DNA from: Conidiobolus coronatus NRRL 28638
Lineage: Eukaryota; Entomophthoromycota; Entomophthoromycetes; Entomophthorales; Conidiobolaceae
Length of the DNA: 35,452 nucleotides
Assembly (NCBI GenBank): GCA_001566745.1
Contig: KQ964462.1
Coordinates: 97,141 to 132,592 of the forward strand
Direction: 5' to 3'
The notes under the pieces are model-generated. The model saw only the letters and a list, made by a program, of their open reading frames with translations, did not search any database and was not told the DNA's origin. Shown piece by piece: positions 1 to 10,185 of the stretch (position 1 is its first letter; each line of letters opens with the position of its first letter). The position numbers and the translations under genes were made by a program.

Positions 1-117
1 CTATGTTTATGTATTGGTTTTAGTGAATATATCCGAAGTCAAATTAAGCTAATAAAAGATGCTGGATTTAATAAAAAATCATATATATTAGATAAATTTG
101 ATGAAACTGAGCCTTAA
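1..117 (+). CDS. C-terminal end of an unidentified protein (partial)
   Basis: The frame beginning at base 1 is open to a TAA at 115-117 and gives a C-terminus containing GFSEYIRSQIKLIKDAGF and ending DKFDETEP. A TTTTAG at about 18-23 could be an intron 3' splice site, in which case the exon starts at 24 and the upstream residues are intronic. The residues are helix-like and polar at the end. I do not recognise the family. The start lies outside the window. It runs toward the Spa2-like gene, so the two are convergent. Confidence 0.4.
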   Translation, partial: LCLCIGFSEYIRSQIKLIKDAGFNKKSYILDKFDETEP

Positions 118-834
118 TATATGTCAATTTAAAACATTATAAACTTATATAGTTAATAGTTTGAAAAATTAAGCGGTGTTATTAGTTTTCATCATGCTTT
201 TATAATGTTGATTTTATGTGTATAGAATTCCTCTAACCTAGCGACTACGCTTTACTCTACAACTATTTTAATCAAGTTTGAATTAACTAATTAATTTCAA
301 GCACAATTATAGCTGAACGTATGAAAGTTAGAGTCATGGTGCCAAGAAAAACAGGTAAAAGCAAAAATTCTCGCATCTATTTAATTAAATCATTAAAAAA
401 TATCAAGTTATTCGCTCTTAATTGGAGTTTTATTTATTTGAATATCAAATTTCAACCCTTTAATTAATTTTATTTTATTTTTTGCACGTTGTTTGGCATA
501 GCAAAGAGTTTAGAATGGTTAGGCGTTTACTGATCTCTGCACGCTTTAAGTTATACCAGTATAATAGCGATGTATATTATATGAGTTTCTAATTATAGCT
601 ATTATCGTTCAAATATCAATAAAAATATAAATCAACAGTTTAATAATTCCAAAATTAGATTAATTATTTATTGAGATGGATTGAATCATATTATACAAGA
701 AATTGTTAAGAAGGATATTATTAATTACAAGGCCATCAGCTGTGCTTTTGACAGCTAGCCAAAGTTAAATGAACCAAGTGGCATTGTATCGATCACCAAA
801 GCGTCGATTTATAAATGCAAATTAATTAAGCAGT
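118..834. other. Gene-free tract between convergent genes
   Basis: This A+T-rich spacer lies between the end of the partial gene and the stop of the Spa2-like gene. I find no ORF with homology, no tRNA and no repeat in it. A 25-codon ATG frame near 513 has no support. Confidence 0.6.
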
Positions 835-2756
835 TCAGATGGAGTAAACGTTTTGAGTAGACACTGGTGCATAAACTAGTCCATTAAGATTATAAATGCT
901 TGAAGATTCTAAGCTTCCCGTTACAGGCGTTTCTGGATATCTATCTTCGTCAGAGCTAATGCTCATATCGCTGACATTAACTTTGATGGGATCAGGCTTA
1001 TTGCACTGTGTGAATTGAATAGCCTTTGATCCTAAATGGGCTGGTTGGGATGCACTTAGTTTTTCTAGCTGGTCAGTGTAGTCTTTTAAGCTCTCTGCTA
1101 AAGACTCAAATTGATAAATTAAGGAGGGATCGGGGTTGGTTGAGTAGGATTTTGAGCATGAAATAATTAGTTTGATGATCTTTGTTATTGAGGATCTTAA
1201 ATTCGATAGTTTTTTAACTTCTTCAGCTGTATGGATTGTATTGGATTCTTGAATTTCTCCCAATTGTTTTAGTAAAGGATAGTAAGCAATAATTACTTTT
1301 TGCGTAATGCTAACTATTTGAGTAGATTTCTGTGATTTAGCGGCATATGATAGCTCGTTTAGGCAAGATTTTAAGTTATTTAACTCAGACTTGGTAATGC
1401 TAAAGTATTCGTCGTCTTTAGCATCTAGATCAACTTCTGCTTGCTGAATCACTATATTGCTCATCTTTGGTTTTTCGTTAACAATAATAGGTTTAAATTC
1501 CTAATAATATCGTATTAGTATCAATTTTGTTAAACTAAATATTTCATCTACCTTGACGTTATTTACAGCTTGGGGAGGAGGTTGGCTTATAGCTTCTTTG
1601 ATTTGAGTAGACTTTGCAAATTTTAATTCAGTCTCTAGCTTTAATACTTTTTGCTTTAGCTCGTCTTCATTATTTTTAAGCTTTTCATTTTCCTATTAAA
1701 AAGTTAGAAGAAGTTTTATGAAAAAGTTTTGGCTATTTTACCTCTTTTAATGCTTGGTTTTGCTGAACAAGTGATAGAATTTCGTTTTTATCTTCAACTT
1801 GAGAGTTTTGAATACCAGTTACTTTCTAAGTATAAATTAATAAATACGTATATTTAACTTTAACTATAATTTACTTTCAACAAGTTTTCTAGCTCTTTGA
1901 CTCTTTTGTAAGCAACGCGAATTTGAGCTTCTGAGTACGCTATAGCATCCATTTGTGACTTAAGAATATTTTCCTAAAAGTATGAGAAATAAGTATTTAT
2001 ATACAAAATTATGTATGGCATAATTGATGGGATGCTTACATTAGAATTATCATTATCCAATAATTTATCAAATGCATAGTTTAATGTATCATCTGAACTT
2101 TTGTTATTTACTTTCTCATACTCTGGAACCTTTTTGGATAAAATATTCGGAGAAATATCATTGGCAAACTCTCCATCCTGGTTGAATGAAGCGCTCAACA
2201 CAGTAATATTAGGGTCAAATCTGTCGATGGACTATTAAAAGATTAAGTTAGCCAATGTAACACAGTAATTCTTTTTAACTTACATCCATAAGATTTGGGT
2301 ATTTAGTTTTGAAGACATAAAGAAGATTACTCGCTAGAATTCTAAATGACACTGCGTCAATATCTGATATGTATCTCTTTCCAAAGATTTCATTATTAAT
2401 AAAATGGTCTGTTTTTAAATACACTATACAAAAGTTTAATACAATAGTTTTTCCATAATGACATGACACTCACTAGTTAGGAGTCCTTCGTTTCTGCGAA
2501 TGACTTCTAAGCTGACATCCTTGAGCAGAAGCTGGAGTTGTCTTGATGATAGTTTGCACAAATGTGGAGTGAAGGTTTGGTCATCTTCCTTGACTAAATC
2601 GGAACATTTGGAGTTAATTTAGGACAAACCAGTTGGATTACAGTTATTACCTAATGGTTGAGCTTTTAAATATTCTTGAACACTTCTGTAGTAGTTCAAG
2701 AAGCGATCCATTTCAGGTTCGAAATTTTCTAACTGATTGTCTGAAGGCTTTGACAT
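835..2756 (-). CDS. Spa2/GIT-like polarity scaffold with SHD repeats and coiled coil
   Basis: Eight exons, read leftward: 2651-2756, 2474-2593, 2284-2408, 2040-2231, 1875-1973, 1742-1825, 1552-1692, 835-1500. They join to 511 codons (510 aa) with all junctions GT-AG and in frame; introns are 49-66 nt. Near residues 47-69, LCKLSSRQLQLLLKDVSLEV followed by IRR matches the first Spa2 homology (SHD) repeat. Residues 90-113 (SFRILASNLLYVFKTKYP) look like the second. Residues about 195-270 are Lys/Glu-rich coiled coil, and 325-438 form several amphipathic helices like the C-terminal bundle of Spa2/GIT proteins. In yeast Spa2 is a polarisome scaffold at sites of growth, binding MAPK-cascade kinases and actin regulators; in animals GIT proteins scaffold at adhesions. 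No ArfGAP domain is present, so Spa2-like fits better than GIT. The domain match is by eye. Confidence 0.62.
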
Positions 2757-4453
2757 CGAAAACAAAAATCAAACGAGACTAGCTAAGGTTAAATAGGAAA
2801 TAGGTGGAGTTGAACGAGGTTTCAGTTTGAAAGGAAAAAATGACAAAACAGAATCAAATTCGATATTAATTGGGCAAGCGCTTCTTTTATATTAATTTCC
2901 AGCCCTTTAAATTACCATATTCCCTTACTTCTAAGATTTGGCTCAATAAATTAATTTAATCCGCAATTTTTTCCTCCATAAAAATTGAAATAAATTTGGT
3001 GATGGAATGAATGGGTGGCAGATCTGTGTATTAAAATTAAAACCATAAACTGGCAATTATACTAGGCAAGCTCAATCTTCTATGATGAATTCATAAAGCT
3101 TTTACTCGCTAATTATATTCTGTGTGAGCTGTATGCAAGTTGTAATGAAATTTAGTCAATTAAATTTAACAAATTCCAATTACTGTTGTGTAGATTAATT
3201 AAGCTGGGTGCTAAGGTAAAGTTGCCAGCTAATAACAAATTAAAGGATTCCTTACATAAAATTTATTAATAAGTTAGATTTAAAGGGTGAGCTAATCCGA
3301 TAATTTTAACATCCTTTAAGGTATTTTCTTTTTAAATAAAGTTTTTTGGGATTTTTAGCGGTTTATCGTTACTCCAAGTATATTAAATTTAATCTGAGTA
3401 TTAGGCGCTAAAATGATAGTAATAATATTACTTTTATTACACCAGCTGTTATATAGGGATTATTATTTCATTTTAAGCCAAAGAGTGTTGGTGCCATTAC
3501 ACCGTTTACTCCACAAGGCTATTAAATAGGCATTGAAACATTCCCCTATACGCATATAAATTAATTATAAACCAAGCTATATGACTTGGCTTAATAATTT
3601 TAGTATAAATAGAGTGATTTTACTAATCAGCTCTAATTTAGTATAACCAAGTGGCAAAAAACCGTTAAATAAGAGAAAGAATTGCCAAAGGCTATTAGAT
3701 AATAGATCAAACATTCCCTATAAAGCTAATTTCAGCTGTTTTTAATGTAACAAATAATTTAGATAATGTGTATAAAGCGATAAGATTAAGCATTTTAACT
3801 ATTTTTAATACAGGTTTGGATAGAAATATGTATAAAAATGCTGACCAAGTAAGAATTCATGCGCTATCCCATAATAACCAACTCAACCACATTAACAAGT
3901 TCCATAAATACTTTAATTAATTTACTCATAATAGCATATAATTAAATGTTAATCTGATTAAGTATAAATAAACCGCGACTTAGTTTGCATGCATATATTT
4001 ACTATATCCAATAAAGTTAGTAATTTTGACTAGATGAAAAGTAAATAGAACGATTATTAAATACAACAGATTGACTCATATTAGAGCTGATTAGATTATA
4101 TATTAAAGAACCCTCCATTAACTCAAATGAATTAAATCTGGGAATTATAGAGGTGATGCATAAAAAATCTTAATGGGATAAACAAAAGTTAGACTATAAT
4201 TAAAGTAATCAAATGCGTTTCATATAAATTTTAATTATATTGGCAGTTCTTATTTAACAATCACAATATAACCTGGATTCTATTACTAGCATAATAGATC
4301 TAATTTTGATGTTAAAATTAAAATAGCTTCTATTTTTATCGCCAAAAGAATATATGTTATGCTAAAAACAGTATTTTAATTGATATAATTTTAATTAATC
4401 TTGTTAACTTAATTAGTAAAGAACGCTTACTATAATTTAAAAAAGAGAAACTA
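2757..4453. other. Gene-free A+T-rich tract, 1.7 kb
   Basis: This tract lies upstream of the Spa2-like gene and reaches the tRNA-Ile gene. It is stop-rich in all frames. I checked for short exons flanked by GT/AG that would read as a known small protein and found none. No clear repeats beyond A+T-only runs. Confidence 0.55.
4439..4444 (-). terminator. Pol III terminator of tRNA-Ile
   Basis: A run of six A on the given strand is T6 on the transcript strand. It begins 9 nt after the tRNA 3' end, as expected for RNA polymerase III termination. Confidence 0.8.
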
Positions 4454-4527
4454 TGCTCCCAACAGGGATCGAACCTGTGACCTTGGCGTTATTAGCACCA
4501 CGCTCTAACCAACTGAGCTATGGGAGC
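4454..4527 (-). tRNA. tRNA-Ile (anticodon AAU)
   Basis: The reverse strand folds as a 74-nt cloverleaf. The acceptor arm is GCTCCCA/TGGGAGC with discriminator A. The D-loop holds TAGCTCAGTTGG (A box), the anticodon loop is CTAATAA (anticodon AAT in DNA), and the T arm contains GGTTCGATCC (B box). There is no intron. The anticodon region GTGGTGCTAATAACGCC matches typical eukaryotic tRNA-Ile(AAU). The first base is read as inosine after editing and position 37 normally carries t6A. A T6 terminator follows. Confidence 0.96.
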
Positions 4528-4873
4528 ATTAATAAGATAATTATATAGACAAATTTAAATAGTATAGAATATACTACATGCTATTTATCTATAATCTTCA
4601 GCTATTTCATATAATATATTGTTTTATTATTTCACTTTTATCATAATCCTTCTTATTCTTATCCATTTCATTATCGATCAATATTACATAGTTTTATAGA
4701 TAATGATCTTATTTTTATGACAATCTTTAGCTTAATCCCATATAATTTCAACTCATCAAATTGCTTAAATTAAGTGTGATTAGTAATAGAACACATGATT
4801 AAAAATTGATTTATTATTAATCCAAGGTCATACATTAATCTTCAGTCCTTTTTTAATTGCTTATTAAACAAAA
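4528..4873. other. Spacer between tRNA-Ile and CFD1
   Basis: These 346 bases separate the divergent tRNA-Ile and CFD1 genes and must hold the CFD1 promoter. I see no distinctive element in the A+T-rich sequence. Confidence 0.5.
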
Positions 4874-5976
4874 ATGAGTTTACCAAGTTTAAGTGAAGTA
4901 AAGCACGTTGTGCTAGTTTTATCAGGAAAGGGCGGTGTTGGAAAAAGTACTGTTAGCACGCAGTTGGCATTGAGTTTAGTATTGCAAGGCTACAAGGTTG
5001 GTATCATGGATATTGACTTATGTGGACCATCAATTCCTAGACTCTTGGGTGTTGAAACAAAACCCGTTCATCAAGCATCAACTGGGTATATATAAATGTA
5101 GTACAATTATTAGCGATAACTAAACTTTCTATAGTTGGGTCCCTGTATATGTTGATAAAGAGCAAAGGTTATGCTGTATGTCAATTGGTTTCTTATTACC
5201 AAGTAAGGACACTGCTGTCGTCTGGAGAGGTCCCAAAAAAATATGTAACCATTATAGTATACGATGATTTAATATAGTACTAAATAGTTAATAGCAATGA
5301 TTCAACAGTTTATAAGAGATGTACAATGGGGCGATTTGGACTACTTGTTAATCGATACTCCTCCAGGTAATTTAATAATGCTTTATCTAATCAAAAATTA
5401 TTAAACATGTGCTAGGCACTTCTGATGAACACATCTCAGCTGTCGAGTATTTGAAGGAAGCAAAGCCTGATGGTGCAGTATTAGTTACCACTCCTCAAGT
5501 AAATTTATAGATTGATATTTAGAGCGTTTATTAACAATACTTAGGATGTTTCATGTGCTGATGTTCGTAAAGAATTAAACTTTTGTTTGAAGGTGGAGCT
5601 CCCAATTTTGGGATTAGTTGAAAACATGTCTGGCTTTAAATGTCCACATTGCGCTGTAATATAATTCAATCAAATTTTACCAATATAACTAACTTCATTT
5701 TTAGGATTGTACAAATATATTTTCATCAGGCGGTGGTAAAATTTTAGCAGATCAATTCAAAGTTCCATTCTTAGGTAATTCTATTAAGTATTTTATTAAC
5801 ACATTTATTAATAATCTTTAGGCGCTGTTCCTATCGATCCCAATCTTATTGAATTATTTGAATCTAATACTGATCCAAGCAACAATCAAATCCTAGAAAA
5901 ATACAGCGAATGCTCTATCTACCCCACTTTCAAACCTATTGTAGAGCAATTAATAAGCCTTACCAATCAAAAGTAA
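4874..5976 (+). CDS. CFD1: Cytosolic Fe-S cluster assembly ATPase Cfd1/NUBP2
   Basis: Seven exons: 4874-5085, 5135-5244, 5295-5366, 5416-5498, 5545-5655, 5705-5774, 5822-5976. Together they give 271 codons (270 aa), the usual family length; introns are 46-50 nt. Residues 11-25 carry the deviant Walker A (SGKGGVGKS) of the Mrp/NBP35 ParA-like ATPases. The motif WRGPKK, a [14 protein letters not shown] Walker-B/switch region and [10 protein letters not shown] with the cluster-binding Cys192 and Cys195 follow. The N-terminus lacks the four-cysteine ferredoxin-like motif of Nbp35, which identifies it as Cfd1/NUBP2. In yeast Cfd1 forms a scaffold with Nbp35 that builds [4Fe-4S] clusters for cytosolic and nuclear proteins. 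The start matches the homologs. Its stop lies only 11 bp from that of the convergent gene. Confidence 0.93.
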
Positions 5977-5987
5977 ATTATTTAAAG

Positions 5988-6176
5988 CTATTGTAGCTTA
6001 AGCTTATCGTATGCAGACTTTGGTAGTTCCATTTTTGAGGGATTTTCAGCTTGCGACTCTTGCATAGGAAGGTCAAAAGGTTGCTCCATCTCTACTTTGA
6101 GCTCGATCCAATCAGACTGAATAAAATCTACTAAATGCTTATTGTTCATTCTTAAATAATTATAAGCTCCATCCAT
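5988..6176 (-). CDS. Small protein, possible APC/C subunit Apc13 (Swm1)
   Basis: An uninterrupted 62-codon ORF with an ATG start. The protein begins MDGAYNYLRMNNKHLVDFIQ and continues with an Asp-Trp pair, then acidic and Pro-containing segments around PFDLPMQESQAENPS. Apc13 proteins are tiny and begin with a short helix, then D-x-W and a Leu/Pro-rich segment. That layout is seen here, so a subunit stabilising the TPR arm of the anaphase-promoting complex is the best guess. The match is short and only by eye. It could instead be an unrelated small protein. It is convergent with CFD1, with 11 bp between the stop codons, so the 3' UTRs must overlap. Confidence 0.42.
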   Translation of the reverse strand: MDGAYNYLRMNNKHLVDFIQSDWIELKVEMEQPFDLPMQESQAENPSKMELPKSAYDKLKLQ

Positions 6177-6948
6177 TTTTGATTGTTTTTAATTCAACTT
6201 GTTTGACTTTAATTGGAATAAATATACATCTGGAATTTATTTTTATTATGGGTTAATAATTAAAAGTTTTTGATGAATTTTCAATACTCAAAAATTTATA
6301 TGTATATCTTTGAAAATAACACTTGATAAAAGCGAAATAAAATACTAAACAAAGCTGATTTTAGTAAGAATATTGAATATTTTACAGATGTTTTAAACAT
6401 ATTACTAAATATAGCATGCTTAATAGGTCGATATCTAAATCAAGCGCGAAATAAATTATTTACACATCTACAGCAGCTTTCTACTAATAATTTAATACCA
6501 ATATATAATAAAATACTTAAAAAATACATTAAAAGTACTTCAAAGCTGATCAAATATTGATAATTTAATTAAAGCGATCTATATTAGGGCATTATTATGA
6601 AGCTAAATTCAGCCAATCAGCTAATAACAAAATTAAATTCCCAAATTTAAATCATAAATTCTAAATTAAATGATTTTTATTTCAACATCTGTAATTTTTT
6701 TAAGCCTACTTTGGTCGTCATTGTTGACTGTTTGTGACGAAACGTCTGGTTTATATTTCTCATAATTCAAGGTAATACGCTTATACTCTTAATTCAGTTT
6801 ATGTAATATGTTTTATATATCGCACTTAGCTTCTTTAAAAATTTAAATGCAGATAGTTTTATTTCTTTCAAATGAATTCAATTTTACTTATAAAATCTTT
6901 CTTCGACTTTTTTATCATACTTAGACTAATTAATGTTAAAGTATAGCA
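6177..6948. other. Gene-free tract between divergent genes
   Basis: This 772-bp A+T-rich spacer lies between the starts of the Apc13-like gene and the zinc-ribbon gene, so it should carry both promoters. I can name no element in it. Confidence 0.5.
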
Positions 6949-7875
6949 ATGAATAATCAAAACTTGCAACTCGGAAAAGAGGAGAATTTTGCTCAAAATC
7001 CTAATCCTGATTTGAATGCTTCTCAAAATAGATTTATACAAAATCCTCCTTTAAATTTTGAAATGCTCGCAAATTCACTTCCTCCAGAAAATTCTCAAAG
7101 GCAAGGCCAACCTGCACTTTCCTCTATTCATGATGCCCATTTAGCTTCTATTCAACCTTTGCCCTTATCTCATCTCCAGCAGACTGAGAATTCTAACACA
7201 CATTCACCCTCAAGTGGAATAGTTCAAGTAAATCCAGATAACGGTGCAATTCAAAATTCTGTTAACGGAAATGCAGCAATCTCTATTCCACCACAGCCCA
7301 CCTTAGCGCCAGCTCCTTTATTAACACCTACATTACCTACTCAAATTCACCAACAAGTCAGCTTAGTCCCACCTAATCCTACACCTAATCCCACGCCACC
7401 TATCCTTCCAAGCCAAAAAGGGCTAACCACTGCTGATATTATTCTTCAAATGAAAAGAGATTCAGATTCTACGCACCCTAAACAAGACAAGCGCTCTATT
7501 TTTACTTCTCAAGATAATCAAAACAAAGGAACGCCTCGTATGCAATATTTAGAATACATGCACTCTGTAATGTCGTCAGTTATCCAGTTAGACCCTGATC
7601 TTCCTCCTCGTACCAATGTTAAGGATGATTCAGTCCGTTTAATTCAAAGACACTTTCCTGACACCAATCCTCCTAGCCGTCCTAATCCTAGAAGAACATC
7701 AATGAGAAGATGTCGCGTTTGCTATGCTAAAGGAATCCGTAAGGAGACAAAATACTGTTGCAATGAGTGCCCATCCCAGCCTGGTCTCTGCGCTGCCCCT
7801 TGTTTTAGAATATGGCACACGCTGTTGGAATTACCTAAAAAAGAGAGCTCACCAGAAGTGATTCTTGAGCAATAA
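6949..7875 (+). CDS. Orphan protein with a piggyBac-transposase-type C-terminal zinc ribbon
   Basis: A single-exon gene of 308 aa with an ATG start. Residues 1 to about 200 are low-complexity, rich in Asn, Gln, Pro and Ser, with runs such as PPNPTPNPTPP, and are probably disordered. Residues 229-291 resemble the end of piggyBac-family (DDE_Tnp_1_7) transposases: a RHFPDTNPP segment, then a cysteine cluster with CRVC (C255, C258), GIRKETKYC, C270/C271, C274, PGLC (C281), C285 and H290 in FRIWHT. This fits the zinc-ribbon module at the C-terminus of many piggyBac-like transposases, where it binds terminal DNA or chromatin. The DDE nuclease core is absent and no inverted repeats were seen. It could be a domesticated DNA-binding protein. 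The frame is intact and uses the same codons as its neighbours. Confidence 0.75.
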   Translation: MNNQNLQLGKEENFAQNPNPDLNASQNRFIQNPPLNFEMLANSLPPENSQRQGQPALSSIHDAHLASIQPLPLSHLQQTENSNTHSPSSGIVQVNPDNGAIQNSVNGNAAISIPPQPTLAPAPLLTPTLPTQIHQQVSLVPPNPTPNPTPPILPSQKGLTTADIILQMKRDSDSTHPKQDKRSIFTSQDNQNKGTPRMQYLEYMHSVMSSVIQLDPDLPPRTNVKDDSVRLIQRHFPDTNPPSRPNPRRTSMRRCRVCYAKGIRKETKYCCNECPSQPGLCAAPCFRIWHTLLELPKKESSPEVILEQ

Positions 7876-7955
7876 ATATTTTTGTTTGGTATTTTGATAT
7901 ATTAATGCCAATTTAATAAAGCTAAGTTAAAATAAATATCTAAGAATTTTTATTT

Positions 7956-9230
7956 CTAATATTTAAGAATGATTGATGAAGCTTTAATCATTCTATTCAT
8001 AATTCCAGTATTGAGACCAGATTCTTCTAATCCCTCCATTAAAATATGTTTAATGCCTGCAGAATCGCAATCTCTGAATGCTTTGAAGAGCAGTTGACTT
8101 ACAGATTGATCATTGTTGGGATCATAAAGTGATAGTATCATAGGTGGTTTACTGAGGCTATTCAACTTAGCTGCAATAGAAGAAGTGAGGGCAGATGTTA
8201 AAATAACTGCGATTGAAGCATCTGTATTAGACGAGGATGATGTTGGCGATGAAAGATCGTTCAATAGATTTTTTATGGTAATTTCAAAGTTTTCTTCAGT
8301 GCTTAATGAGCTCCCAGGTTGAATTAATGTGATTTGTCCAGAGGGAGAGTAATGTTTATACTTCATACCTGGAGTAGTAGGACACTCTTCAAGATTTTCT
8401 CCTTCGCTTTCGACAAACTTTCCTTTTTTGTAGACTTGGCAGTTTTCTAAAAGCTCAACCTGTCTTAATTGTTCCAAAGTTACACCACCAGGTCTTAATA
8501 TACAAGCAGGTTGACGAAGTCCGTCAAGAACTGTAGACTCAATTCCAACGTCGCAGGACCCTGATTCTATAATAAGAGGAATCAGCCCTTTGAGATCTTG
8601 TAGTACATGATCAGCAAGTGTTGGTGATGGTTTACCAGATGTATTTGCAGATGGTGCTGCTAATGGTACACCTGCTTCATGAATCATTGCTCTAGCAATT
8701 GGATGCTCAGGAAAGCGTACAGCAACTGTTGGGTGACCTGCCGTTACACAGTCTGGAACGTTTTTTCCTTTTGGTAATAAAATTGTAAGAGGACCTGGCC
8801 AATGCTTTTTAATCACTTGCTCATAAATCTTAGGCAAAGCTGTATCTTCTGGAAGGATTTGTTTTAACATTCCTAGATCGCTAATGTGAATAATCAAAGG
8901 ATTATCGTTTGGTCTACCCTTAGCTTTGAAAATTTTTTCAACTGCAGCTGAAGAAAAAGCATTTCCTGCTAAGCCATAAACTGTCTCAGTTGGCATTGCT
9001 ACTACCTGATCTGCTTTGAGTAATTCGCCAGCTTCTTTTATTGATTTTGGTAAAGATCCATTCTTCCAATTGTATTTTGGACTATAAATATTAGTATCGT
9101 CAATACTTAACTGAGAAGTGGGAATAGTGTCTATCTTGGTGTTAAAGCTCATGGTGTAAACGGAGTGTATTTTGAATTTTGAATTTTTAAAGGGTGATAG
9201 TCTATAAATATTATTCAAAATTATCTTCAT
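7956..9230 (-). CDS. SUA5: Threonylcarbamoyl-AMP synthase Sua5 (YrdC + Sua5 domains)
   Basis: An intronless gene of 424 aa. It makes threonylcarbamoyl-AMP from threonine, bicarbonate and ATP, the first step of t6A37 formation in tRNAs that read ANN codons. The YrdC domain covers residues about 60-255, with PTETVYGLAG (80-89), KAKGRPNDNPL (102-112), HWPGPLT, PSANTSGKPSPT and the IESTVLD segment. The linker CPTTPGMKYKHYSP (283-296) leads into the C-terminal Sua5 domain, which ends at residue 424. Residues 1-26 form a Lys/Arg/His-bearing, acid-free extension before a second Met (M27, codon 9150-9152). The longer form may go to mitochondria and the shorter form stay in the cytosol. It is divergent from LSM2, with 560 bp between the starts. 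Confidence 0.96.
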   Translation of the reverse strand: MKIILNNIYRLSPFKNSKFKIHSVYTMSFNTKIDTIPTSQLSIDDTNIYSPKYNWKNGSLPKSIKEAGELLKADQVVAMPTETVYGLAGNAFSSAAVEKIFKAKGRPNDNPLIIHISDLGMLKQILPEDTALPKIYEQVIKKHWPGPLTILLPKGKNVPDCVTAGHPTVAVRFPEHPIARAMIHEAGVPLAAPSANTSGKPSPTLADHVLQDLKGLIPLIIESGSCDVGIESTVLDGLRQPACILRPGGVTLEQLRQVELLENCQVYKKGKFVESEGENLEECPTTPGMKYKHYSPSGQITLIQPGSSLSTEENFEITIKNLLNDLSSPTSSSSNTDASIAVILTSALTSSIAAKLNSLSKPPMILSLYDPNNDQSVSQLLFKAFRDCDSAGIKHILMEGLEESGLNTGIMNRMIKASSIILKY

Positions 9231-9790
9231 ACAAATACTCTAAGGATTCAGTCTATTATAATATGAACCCCTGTCTAATTAATTAATATAATATCTACAA
9301 ACTATTTTATAATTTTTATCTACTACGAATCAAAGAATAATGTTTATATAAAAATTTTGACTGAGTAAAAATTTATTATTAATAATTTCCCATAAAACCA
9401 GCAATCAAAATGTCTGATAAATTTAGGCATATATAATCTGATAAAGCCTAAGCAAGTAAGTGCAACTTATTATTACCATTTTGGAAATAATTTCAAACTG
9501 TTTGCTATGATCATAATAATCTTACATTCTTGAATCTTTTATGATACTAGTTTTATGATTAAAAACAGCTATAAGATTTTGATTTGAAGCAATCCCATAT
9601 TTTTTTAATTAAATAATATTAATATAAATTTTGCCAAAGACGTAACAAAAATCACAATATTATATTTTAAGTAATTAAAGTCAAATCATTTAAATATCAA
9701 ATTAATCACAATATTATATTATATATAATTGACTTAATTTAATATATTATAATAATTAGCTGTAAATTAATAAAAAATTCATTGTATAAA
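9231..9790. other. Divergent SUA5/LSM2 intergenic region
   Basis: This is extremely A+T-rich sequence holding both promoters. It contains a 16-bp direct repeat, entered separately. Nothing else stands out. Confidence 0.5.
9651..9720. repeat. 16-bp direct repeat pair upstream of LSM2
   Basis: The sequence ATCACAATATTATATT occurs at 9651-9666 and again at 9705-9720, 54 bp apart. In such A+T-rich DNA this may be chance or slippage, although the CAC core makes it somewhat less likely to be random. Confidence 0.5.
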
Positions 9791-10185
9791 ATGGTATTCA
9801 AAATAATTATTTTTACAAAATATTAAATTAATGTATTTATAGCTATTTTACTCTTGTTTTAAAACATTAATCGGAAAGGAGGTTACCGTAGAGTTGAAAA
9901 ATGATCTTGCTATACAAGGAACACTCGCCACTGTTGACCAATTTTTGAATATGAAATTGAATGACATCAAGGTTATTGATGAAGTAAATTACCCTCATTT
10001 GGTAAATACATTATTCACTCTTTAATTTACTTTTACTAAATTATTTAAATTAGATATCTGTAAAATCTTGCTTTATCAGAGGTTCAGTTATCAGATATGT
10101 ACAATTGCCACCTGAAGCTGTTGATACAGCTCTACTTCAAGATGCTACTAGAAAAGAAGCTCAAGATCCTTCTACTTCTAGATAA
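9791..10185 (+). CDS. LSM2: U6 snRNA-associated Sm-like protein LSm2
   Basis: Three exons, 9791-9793, 9843-10001 and 10054-10185, join to 98 codons (97 aa); introns are 49 and 52 nt. The first exon is only the ATG: splicing from GTATTC at 9794 to TTATAG at 9842 gives MLFYSCFKTLIGKEVTVELK, an almost exact LSm2 N-terminus. Sm motif 1 includes NDLAIQGTLATVDQFLNMKL and Sm motif 2 is SCFIRGSVIRYVQLP. The tail is LLQDATRKEAQD. LSm2 sits in the Lsm1-7 ring, which promotes decapping of mRNA in the cytoplasm, and the Lsm2-8 ring, which binds the U6 snRNA 3' end in the nucleus. Length and motif spacing are normal. Confidence 0.96.
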
